A stretch of 64,000 nucleotides of DNA from a bacterium (GTDB lineage Bacteria; Hinthialibacterota; Hinthialibacteria; Hinthialibacterales; Hinthialibacteraceae), in assembly GCA_016125385.1 (NCBI GenBank), contig WGLV01000041.1:1-64000 (forward strand), written 5' to 3'. This document shows positions 57,262 through 64,000 of this stretch, one piece after another. The notes under the pieces were generated by a model, which saw only the letters and a list, made by a program, of their open reading frames with translations, searched no databases and had not been told where the DNA came from. A program made the position numbers and the translations under genes. The first letter of the stretch is position 1. The number at the start of each line of letters is the position of its first letter.

Positions 57262-57321
57262 AAATAACAACAAAACACAAGGATCGAAACCATGATCGAC
57301 GCACTCATCTTCGACTGTGAC
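57121..57321. repeat. Tandem duplicated intergenic element, right copy (201 bp)
   Basis: This is the copy that carries the functional start of the HAD gene (ATG at 57292). The matching small frame here is 53 residues (ATG 57134) and again ends by overlapping the HAD ATG. Frame is preserved across the length changes in hexamers and nonamers. Confidence 0.9.
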
Positions 57322-57999
57322 GGCGTACTGGTCGATACCGAAAAAGACGGCCATCGCGTAGCGTTCAACCTGGCCTTTCAGCAAAAAGGCCTCCCGATCG
57401 AGTGGAGCGAAGCGAAATACGGCGAGCTGCTGAAGATCGGCGGCGGGAAGGAACGCATGCGCCATTTTTTCGATGAAGAAGGCTGGCCCGCCGACGAGCC
57501 TGACCGCGACGCCTTCATCCTCGAACTGCACCATCTCAAAACCGATCTGTTTATGCAATGTATCGAAAGCGGCCGCCTGCCGTTGCGCCCCGGCGTGGCG
57601 CGACTGATCGACGAAGCCATCGCTCAAGGCGTCACCCTGGCGGTATGTTCAACCTCAAATGAGCGCGCCGTCACCCGCGTGGTCGAGACGATGCTCGGCC
57701 CTGAACGCGGCGAAAAGATTCGTATATTCGCGGGCGACATGGCCAGACGCAAAAAACCCGATCCCGAGATATACAACCTCGCCAGTCGGACGCTGAGCCT
57801 CGACCCCGCCCGCTGCATGGTGATTGAAGACAGCCGCAACGGCCTGCTCGCCGCCAAAGCCGCAGGAATGAAATGCATCGTCACCAAAAGCGCCTATACA
57901 GTGGATGAGGATTTCAGCGAGGCGGACCGCGTGGTCGACTGCCTCGGCGACCCGCCCGGCGTCAACGTCACAATCGAAGAAATTCAGAAAATCATCTGA
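57292..57999 (+). CDS. HAD family phosphatase, CbbY/beta-phosphoglucomutase type
   Basis: This 235-residue enzyme starts with the HAD nucleophile motif IFDCDGVLVDTE (D8, D10), has motif II VCSTSNE and motif III with the catalytic lysine KKPDPEIY, and motif IV IEDSRNG. The cap domain is of the C1 type. It could be a phosphatase on sugar or nucleotide phosphates, such as xylulose-1,5-bisphosphate for CbbY. It is in a sugar cluster. It begins within the right duplicate. Confidence 0.9.
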   Translation: MIDALIFDCDGVLVDTEKDGHRVAFNLAFQQKGLPIEWSEAKYGELLKIGGGKERMRHFFDEEGWPADEPDRDAFILELHHLKTDLFMQCIESGRLPLRPGVARLIDEAIAQGVTLAVCSTSNERAVTRVVETMLGPERGEKIRIFAGDMARRKKPDPEIYNLASRTLSLDPARCMVIEDSRNGLLAAKAAGMKCIVTKSAYTVDEDFSEADRVVDCLGDPPGVNVTIEEIQKII

Positions 58000-58012
58000 T
58001 TCGGAGACAATA

Positions 58013-60202
58013 ATGATACGGCTTCCCGGCGATGGAATCGAAACACCAGGAATCAGACGATTTGTGAATGCGTTTCTATTCACGGCGATTCTAGCCTGCG
58101 GCTCGACGATTGAAGCGAAAACCATCCACGCGGTTCTGAAAGCCGATTCGCCGCTCATTCAGTATGGATTATCCAGACTGGAAACCGCCTTGCTGGCGCA
58201 TGATCACCGGCTCCAGTTTGAAACCGGCGCCAGTGCAACCCACCCCGATCTGATCGTCGAAATCGGCGGAGTTGACGATCTCAACACGCTGGGCGCTGAA
58301 GGATTCCATCTGGCGAGAGTGAATCGGGAGAACGGATCGACTCTCCAATTGACCGGCGCTGATGAACGGGGCGCGATGTACGGACTGCTCGATCTCACCG
58401 ACGAGGTTCGCTTTGGAGCCGGCATCGGCGATATTACCGAAAAAACCGTCAAAGCCCGCGTCTCCTTCCGCGCGATCAAATTTAACCTGCCCTGGATGTC
58501 ATACCGCACCGGCGAATCGCTGCAACTTCACATGGAGACATGCCGCGATCTCGAATTCTGGAAATCGTTTCTTGACATGATGGCCGAAAACCGCTTCAAC
58601 GCTCTGACGCTGTGGAACCTTCACCCGTTTACTTTCATGATTCGCCCCAAAGACTTCCCCTTGGCCTGCCCATTCAGCGATGAAGAACTGGCCGATTGGC
58701 GCCGGTTCTGGCGCTCGTTGTTCGCCATGGCGAAAGAACGGGGAATCGAGACCTATATCGTCAACTGGAACATATTCACGTCGCCTGAGTTCGCCGAACA
58801 CTACGGCGCCGCCGATTACAGTAAAGACTGGAGCTTCTTCGGCTCGGGCGATACGTCAAAGCAGGTCGAGCAATATACCCGTGAATGCGTCACGCAAGTG
58901 ATCGATGAATACGAAGACCTGACCGGTCTTGGCGTTACCCTGGGTGAACGCATGGGCGGCATGACCGCCGCCCAGCGGCGAGACTGGCTCGACCGGACGT
59001 TCATCTCGGGCATGAAAGCCGCCGGTCGTAAAGTTAAGTTTATCCATCGCGCGCCCCTCTCCGCGAATACGGGGTCCGGCGGTTCCACCAGCAAATCGAC
59101 CGAACAGATTACACGCGAAGCCATTGAAAAAATGGACGTGGATGAACCCATCTGGGTTTCGTTTAAATACAACTGGTCTCATGGCCACTCGTCGCCCGAC
59201 CTTCAAATCGTCCATGGCGGCGAACTGACCGATACCTACTGGAACCCCGCGCCCCAAAACTACAAAATCGTCTGGACGATCCGCAATGAAGATTTTTTCG
59301 TCTTGCGCTGGGGTCAACCTGAATTTATTCGTAACCTCATCGCCAACAACGGGCAGAATTACGTCGGCGGATTGATTATTGGCTCTGAGTGCTACATCCC
59401 GGCCAAAGACTATATTCATCAGCACAACAGCCATCAAACGTGGACGTACGCGTTTGAACGGCAATGGCTCTTTTATTCTCTGTGGGGCCGCCTGCTCTAT
59501 GATCCCTCCACGCCGGATTCGTTTTTCGCCCGTCAGCTGGAGAGCAGGTTTTCCATATCCTCAGGGCCCGAGCTGCTCGACGCATGGGGCCTGGCCAGCA
59601 AGACGCCCTTGCGGTTAGCCTCGCTTTACCAGGGGACGTGGGATGCGACGCTATATAGCGAAGGCTTTCTTCGAGATGCTCCAAACGGTTCCGCGGGTTT
59701 TATTGATATCGACCGCTTGATCGATCGGCCGGTGCTGGATCCCGCGTATGTGTCGATACACGATTATGTCGAATCAGGCGGGTACGTTGACAGGGGTCAT
59801 ATCTCCCCGATTCAACTCGCGGATTCGCTTGAAAGAGATTGCATGAAAGCAATGGAGTTGGTCGCCCAGATCAGAGCCAGTGAAACCGTCACGCCGACGC
59901 TCGATTGCGAACTGCTCGACATCGATACATGGTCACAACTGGGCCTCTATCTAGCGAACAAAATTCGGGGAGGCGTCGCGCTGGCGACGCTTCGCAATAC
60001 CGGCGGCGAATCAGAAAAACAGTCGGCGATTGACGCCCTGACCCGTGCCGCCGATCATTGGCGAAGCGTCATTCAACTCGTCGAATCGCACGACAACGCC
60101 GTTATTCCATACGTATTTGATGAGCGGTTTTCGTGGCGAAAATATCTTCCCGACGTCTTGAATGATATCAAAATCGCCCAGGATTCTCGTCACGGCGGAT
60201 GA
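58013..60202 (+). CDS. Large exported glycoside-hydrolase-like protein (GH67/GH20-type N-terminal domain)
   Basis: This 729-residue protein has a signal peptide (about 15-38, FVNAFLFTAILACGSTIEA). An alpha/beta domain of about 120 residues follows (VLKADSPLIQYGLSRLETALLAHDHRLQFETG... DERGAMYGLLDLTDEVRFG), as precedes GH20 and GH67 barrels. A TIM-barrel-like core comes next (FRAIKFNLPWMSY; FLDMMAENRFNALTLWNLHPFTFMIRPKDFP; LTGLGVTLGERMGG), then a C-terminal helical part. Glucuronidases or hexosaminidases share this order; catalytic acids are not certain. GGAG is eight bases before the ATG. Confidence 0.68.
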   Translation: MIRLPGDGIETPGIRRFVNAFLFTAILACGSTIEAKTIHAVLKADSPLIQYGLSRLETALLAHDHRLQFETGASATHPDLIVEIGGVDDLNTLGAEGFHLARVNRENGSTLQLTGADERGAMYGLLDLTDEVRFGAGIGDITEKTVKARVSFRAIKFNLPWMSYRTGESLQLHMETCRDLEFWKSFLDMMAENRFNALTLWNLHPFTFMIRPKDFPLACPFSDEELADWRRFWRSLFAMAKERGIETYIVNWNIFTSPEFAEHYGAADYSKDWSFFGSGDTSKQVEQYTRECVTQVIDEYEDLTGLGVTLGERMGGMTAAQRRDWLDRTFISGMKAAGRKVKFIHRAPLSANTGSGGSTSKSTEQITREAIEKMDVDEPIWVSFKYNWSHGHSSPDLQIVHGGELTDTYWNPAPQNYKIVWTIRNEDFFVLRWGQPEFIRNLIANNGQNYVGGLIIGSECYIPAKDYIHQHNSHQTWTYAFERQWLFYSLWGRLLYDPSTPDSFFARQLESRFSISSGPELLDAWGLASKTPLRLASLYQGTWDATLYSEGFLRDAPNGSAGFIDIDRLIDRPVLDPAYVSIHDYVESGGYVDRGHISPIQLADSLERDCMKAMELVAQIRASETVTPTLDCELLDIDTWSQLGLYLANKIRGGVALATLRNTGGESEKQSAIDALTRAADHWRSVIQLVESHDNAVIPYVFDERFSWRKYLPDVLNDIKIAQDSRHGG

Positions 60203-60242
60203 TCGACACATTCTCAACCATAAATACGTAAACATAGTCATA

Positions 60243-61553
60243 TCAATACATCATATAATCATTGACGCCGGTCTCCGCGATAAATGTAACAACCAGTTTC
60301 GGCGGGCCGAACGATTCTGAACCCTCTGACGCGCTGAATGAAACCAGGTCGCCTGTGGTGGGTTCCAGCAGCCAGCCATAGTTTGGCGCCTGACCCGCCA
60401 CCCACTTCTTCACGCTGCTGGTCACGTCGAAGTCAACTTGCGAAAAAGCGGCGGGTATAAAATCCGTCACTGGCGCTTCCGCGATCTCAACTCCGTATTT
60501 GGGATAAACGCCGTCTTCGACAAAGTTTTCATACGTCACGCTGCTTTCGTCAAAATATGTATTGACCATCACGCCCAGCACTTCAGCCGAAAAAGGCAAA
60601 ATCTCGTTCACGTAGACCAGCCGTCCGCCATCCTGAACCCAAAGCGACACCTGCGCCGAATTGACTGTCGCGCCGGATGGAATCTGGTTGGGTCCATCGC
60701 CAACGATATCGTCAAAGCGTAACAGCCCCAACGAAACGTTATCATCCGCGTTGCGATCGATTTCGATCGACTGGCGTTCTCCGTAGTTCGTATAAAACCG
60801 CTCCGCGTTGCTTCCGATCCACGCATCCCTGACTCCCTCATACCCGTCCACGCCTTCTTCGAAAGAAAACACCCCAGCGGACGTATCCACCGTAAGCCGC
60901 GTCACCGGTTTGGAGAGCGGCGTCTCGGATGAGTAATGACCGAATCCGTTGGTCGATTCAAGGCTGGGCACGATCACGAATCCGTTGTTGGCGAGACCGT
61001 CCGACCACTCCTGAACCAGCGGCGTAATCTCACCTTTCCACGCCTGCCCGGCATTGCTCGGGTTGTGAAATACCTGGACGGAGGTCTCGCTCACCTGCTC
61101 GCCGATCAGCGGGTCTTCCACGTCGTTCAGACCGGGAAAAACGCTGTCAAACGTCGCGGTTTCCTGCGACCACTCCACCAGCAGGTCGTATATTTTCGAT
61201 GACTGGTTCGATGAACCGGCGTTAGATACCGTCGTTTCGACGTACGCGTTGACGATCTGAGCGCCGGGTGGAATCTGATTCGGCCCATCGCCAAAAATAT
61301 CCTTGAACTTCATCAGGGCGAAGTTACGCCCGCCGCCGTCGCTGCCATCCCACTCGAATTCGTATTTCGCCCCGCCGGAGTTGTTTTCAAAATTTCTGTT
61401 CGCGTCTCGCTCGGATGACATCACGTAGGTGTCTTCAGTCCCTTCGTATCCATTCAAGCCATTCTGAAAAATGAGCGTCTTTTCCGCCGCGAGGCTCATG
61501 AGCGGCATGGCCGCGGCCAGGGCGGCGATCAGGCCGAATCGCGCGTATTTCAT
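60243..61553 (-). CDS. Exported protein with two DNRLRE domains
   Basis: This 436-residue protein has a signal peptide (RFGLIAALAAAMPLMSLAAE) and two successive DNRLRE domains, each opening with an NGYEGTEDTYVMS or DGYEGVRDAWIGS segment and containing DGPNQIPPGA or DGPNQIPSGA. DNRLRE units are extracellular beta-sandwiches with an internal Asn-Arg-Leu-Arg-Glu type motif. They may function in cell-surface or polysaccharide binding. AAAGGA is nine bases upstream of the ATG at 61553; a further upstream start has none. It follows the DUF1501 gene by 70 bp. Confidence 0.84.
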   Translation of the reverse strand: MKYARFGLIAALAAAMPLMSLAAEKTLIFQNGLNGYEGTEDTYVMSSERDANRNFENNSGGAKYEFEWDGSDGGGRNFALMKFKDIFGDGPNQIPPGAQIVNAYVETTVSNAGSSNQSSKIYDLLVEWSQETATFDSVFPGLNDVEDPLIGEQVSETSVQVFHNPSNAGQAWKGEITPLVQEWSDGLANNGFVIVPSLESTNGFGHYSSETPLSKPVTRLTVDTSAGVFSFEEGVDGYEGVRDAWIGSNAERFYTNYGERQSIEIDRNADDNVSLGLLRFDDIVGDGPNQIPSGATVNSAQVSLWVQDGGRLVYVNEILPFSAEVLGVMVNTYFDESSVTYENFVEDGVYPKYGVEIAEAPVTDFIPAAFSQVDFDVTSSVKKWVAGQAPNYGWLLEPTTGDLVSFSASEGSESFGPPKLVVTFIAETGVNDYMMY

Positions 61554-61623
61554 CAGACCGGTTCCTTTCATGACAAACGAATACAAGAAAACATGGCTAT
61601 GGCTGAAAATTGGTAACTTCATT

Positions 61624-62952
61624 TCAGTTCACCCCCGCCGCAACGCCTGCGGCCGGCGCTTTGATCAATGGAATTTGCGATAGATCGTTGCGGATCGTGT
61701 TGTCGTACACGGATTGTCCAAAAACGGGAACCGCGCTGGAGCCGAACCAGCCCTCGATCATCTGCGCGTACACCGAGCGGAAATCGACCTTGTAACGCAG
61801 GTTGCCGTGGTCGGTGTCGATCAGATCGGGTTGCCCGCCGTACACGCCTGCGTTAATCCCGCCGCCCATCACGAACAGGCAGTTGGCGGCGCCGTGATCG
61901 GTACCATTGCTGCCGTTCTCCCTGACCCGGCGTCCAAATTCCGAAAACGTCATAACCATCACGCGGTCGAGGTTCCCGCTGTCTTTCATCTCCGTCAGAA
62001 AAGCGTGCATGGTCTGATCGAACCGGTCGAGCAAGCGCGGCAGGGTCCCCGCCTGCAAGGGCGCTTCGATCGACGCCTGATTGGCGTGCGTATCGAAGCC
62101 GCCGTGTGAGGCGTAAAAGATCTTCGTGCTGAATCCGGCGCGGATCACCTGCGAGATGAGCCTCATCCCCTTGCTGAAGGTATCGTTTCCGTAAAGCCCT
62201 GAACTGGGCAGCGCCGCCGCCGTCGCGATATCGCTGATCGAGGCGTGAACCAGGTTGGCGCTGCGTTGCAGAAACGCCTGCTGGGGGTTGTTGGTCTGAA
62301 CCTGATTGATGTCGTAGATTGCGCGCAACCGCGCCTCTTCGTCTTCATTGGCGCGCAATGAATAGTCGGCCGGGTTATTGATGGCGGGCGGCTGGTAAAA
62401 ATCGGCCCCGGAGAGTGAATCGGGTACGCTGGTCTTACCGCCCACCAGCATATCCATCGGATTCGGCTCGCAGCCGTTGCACTGGCTGTCGTAATAGCGC
62501 GCCGCCCACCCCTTCAGCAGGGGGTATTGCAGTGGATTCTGGCCGTATTCATAGATATCCGTCGAAGTGAAGTGCGATTGATTCGGGTTCTCATACCCGA
62601 CGTTGTTCACCACGCCAAAACATCCCTGCTGATACCACTCCGCCAGGTTGACCATGACTGGATGCAGCCCGTTCAGCCCGTCGAGGTTGATGTCGAGTCC
62701 TTTTGGGACGCGAATGGTGGGCCGCGTCTGATCGTCGTAATACACGTCGTCGGTCCGGGGAATGACGACGTTAAGCCCGTCCATGCCTCCGCCGAACTGC
62801 ACGATCACCAGAATGCGGTCATCGGCGGCGTTGTTCTGTTGAGCCATCGCGTTCGCCGCCTGGATGATCCAGTTGGGCGTCGTCGCGGCGGTGGAGTAAT
62901 AAGCCATGCTCGACAGGCTGGCTTTGAGCATATCGCGGCGCGTATAGTTCAT
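61624..62952 (-). CDS. DUF1501 domain exported protein
   Basis: This 442-residue protein has the DUF1501 pattern: a twin-arginine-like start (YTRRDMLKASLSS), VIVQFGGGMDGLNVVIPR, and SEFGRRVRENGSNGTDHGAANCLFVMGGG. The alkaline-phosphatase/sulfatase-like fold is inferred from the family; the function is unknown. It is usually next to DUF1800 genes, as here. It is probably exported via Tat. It follows the DUF1800 gene by 65 bp. Confidence 0.93.
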   Translation of the reverse strand: MNYTRRDMLKASLSSMAYYSTAATTPNWIIQAANAMAQQNNAADDRILVIVQFGGGMDGLNVVIPRTDDVYYDDQTRPTIRVPKGLDINLDGLNGLHPVMVNLAEWYQQGCFGVVNNVGYENPNQSHFTSTDIYEYGQNPLQYPLLKGWAARYYDSQCNGCEPNPMDMLVGGKTSVPDSLSGADFYQPPAINNPADYSLRANEDEEARLRAIYDINQVQTNNPQQAFLQRSANLVHASISDIATAAALPSSGLYGNDTFSKGMRLISQVIRAGFSTKIFYASHGGFDTHANQASIEAPLQAGTLPRLLDRFDQTMHAFLTEMKDSGNLDRVMVMTFSEFGRRVRENGSNGTDHGAANCLFVMGGGINAGVYGGQPDLIDTDHGNLRYKVDFRSVYAQMIEGWFGSSAVPVFGQSVYDNTIRNDLSQIPLIKAPAAGVAAGVN

Positions 62953-63017
62953 TCCGGTTCTCCCGAATGGTTTGTTCGTGTCAGCGATTCGATGATGTGG
63001 ATTCAGAGAAGGAGTGG

Positions 63018-64000
63018 TTATTTCAATTGATACTTGGGCATGGTCATCATGATATGAACCAGGCCGTTGACCTTGCGGCGGAACACGTCCCGCCCGCCTG
63101 TCACTTCGGCGGCGAAGCGGCGCAATACATCCATCTCGTCACCGCTCAGCGGTTGCTGAATGAGCCTTGCCCGCAAAAACTCGATGATTCCATCGTGATC
63201 GTTTTCATCGCGCGCGTACCCGGAATCAAGAATCGACTGCGCCCTGGCGCGGTGCATGATGACTCGCCGCGATAAGCGGTTGGCGTAGTTAAAACGCTCG
63301 ATCAGGTTGGTTGAGTTGATCCAGGCGCGGCCGTGGTTCCATCCCGCCACATTGGGCGGCGCGAACAGCCTCATGCCCATCGAAGCCATGTATGACCGCA
63401 TTGTGCCGGTGTAGTCGGTTTCTTCGACGTCGAGTTGCCTCACCGCGTTCACAACGAAATCGGCGGGATGCTTGAACATCCCGAAACGGTACTCGGCGTC
63501 GTAAAAAAAAGTCGATTCAAACAGCGTCCTCAGACATTCGCGCACGTCATAGATATAGCCGTTCGGCTTCTCCCGGTAAAATTTCTCCGCCAGTTCCACC
63601 ACGGCGGGGTGGTCGATGCGGATATCCTCCGAAACAAACCAGGTGATGAATTTCCAGGCCATGAAGATCGCGGTCGCGGGCAGCCGCGCGTGCGCCGGGC
63701 TGATCCCGCTGTTGCTGACCCGGTGCATGACCAGATCGACGACGAATTCCGTGTCCTGGCCCCGGCCCGGCTGATTGAAGGTGACGCCGAACACCGTCTT
63801 GGGATCGCGGTCGTGCAGATTGGAATGGAAGTAGTAGGTATAGGGATAATCGAGCGAACAGGCGGTTTTGACCGATTCGCCGGTCAGGGCGCGCGCCACT
63901 TCACGAACGTCGTCTTCGCTGTAATTTCCTACGCCCATGGTAAAGAGTTCCATCAATTCACGGGCGTAGTTCTCCTGCGCGCGGCCTTTGTAATTGACCC
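63018..64000 (-). CDS. DUF1800 domain protein (5' end outside the window)
   Basis: The visible 326 codons hold the C-terminal two thirds of a DUF1800 protein. The family motif NYARELMELFTMGVGNYSEDDVREVARALTG sits at the right edge, the frame stays open to base 64000, and motifs PPNVAGWNHGRAWINSTNLIERFNYAN and AEVTGGRDVFRRKVNGLVHIMMTMPKYQ follow. The function is unknown, but the pair with DUF1501 is a conserved unit in Planctomycetota and relatives. A start at 63956 would be wrong because coding similarity continues upstream. Confidence 0.93.
   Translation of the reverse strand, partial: VNYKGRAQENYARELMELFTMGVGNYSEDDVREVARALTGESVKTACSLDYPYTYYFHSNLHDRDPKTVFGVTFNQPGRGQDTEFVVDLVMHRVSNSGISPAHARLPATAIFMAWKFITWFVSEDIRIDHPAVVELAEKFYREKPNGYIYDVRECLRTLFESTFFYDAEYRFGMFKHPADFVVNAVRQLDVEETDYTGTMRSYMASMGMRLFAPPNVAGWNHGRAWINSTNLIERFNYANRLSRRVIMHRARAQSILDSGYARDENDHDGIIEFLRARLIQQPLSGDEMDVLRRFAAEVTGGRDVFRRKVNGLVHIMMTMPKYQLK

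Overview
The window looks like a chromosomal segment of an uncultured, GC-rich, Gram-negative bacterium. Twin-arginine and Sec signal peptides, lipoprotein boxes, c-type cytochromes and heptose (LPS core) genes point to a diderm. A DUF1501/DUF1800 pair, an HzsA-related protein, a CRTAC1-type FG-GAP protein and a full Bat (MoxR/DUF58/VWA) operon are typical of the Planctomycetota/Verrucomicrobiota neighbourhood and of candidate phyla such as Hydrogenedentota or Sumerlaeota. The phylum is my inference; no rRNA or tRNA gene was seen.

Layout. 1-6.7 kb: a sigma-70 family factor (minus strand), a two-subunit periplasmic molybdenum hydroxylase (plus) and a GH95-like secreted glycosidase (minus); the last two share a bidirectional terminator. 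6.8-17.6 kb: a tightly coupled seven-gene minus-strand operon (Rid/chorismatase-like, HzsA-related monohaem, FG-GAP/UnbV, ten-haem cytochrome fused to a beta-propeller, another beta-propeller, two type-I periplasmic binding proteins). All but one of its junctions overlap, and no transporter genes are present. I consider it the best candidate for an undescribed system. 17.9-26.4 kb: unknown membrane proteins, a degenerate receiver, a GT-C-like membrane protein, a YgjP-type metalloprotease, a GlcD-like oxidase, a secreted repeat protein and a stand-alone IMP cyclohydrolase domain. 26.4-27.0 kb: an AT-rich gap with a perfect DnaA box and three near-matches.

27.0-40.3 kb: grpE-dnaK, an FmdB zinc ribbon protein, then a plus-strand moxR/GT2/DUF58/BatD-like/BatA/BatB/BatC/BatD/BatE operon with a glycosyltransferase inserted in frame-coupled fashion and a Q/D-rich BatC tail. 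40.4-49.2 kb: groEL (no groES), a polytopic membrane protein whose first codons contain a strong terminator-like hairpin, a ribose-type sugar ABC importer with two recently duplicated binding lipoproteins, and a two-gene cassette of unknown function. 49.2-52.2 kb: a GNAT protein, gmhB, a stand-alone hldE kinase domain and a cupin.

52.3-60.2 kb: a sugar catabolism cluster (clan-A-like glycosidase, DapA-type aldolase, FGGY kinase, class II aldolase, CbbY-type HAD phosphatase, large glycosidase-like protein). It is interrupted by a striking about 210-bp tandem duplication with internal in-frame hexamer and nonamer repeats. 60.2-64.0 kb: the DNRLRE, DUF1501 and DUF1800 genes on the minus strand; the last runs off the window. 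The accessory parts together suggest a polysaccharide-degrading heterotroph with an elaborate periplasm.
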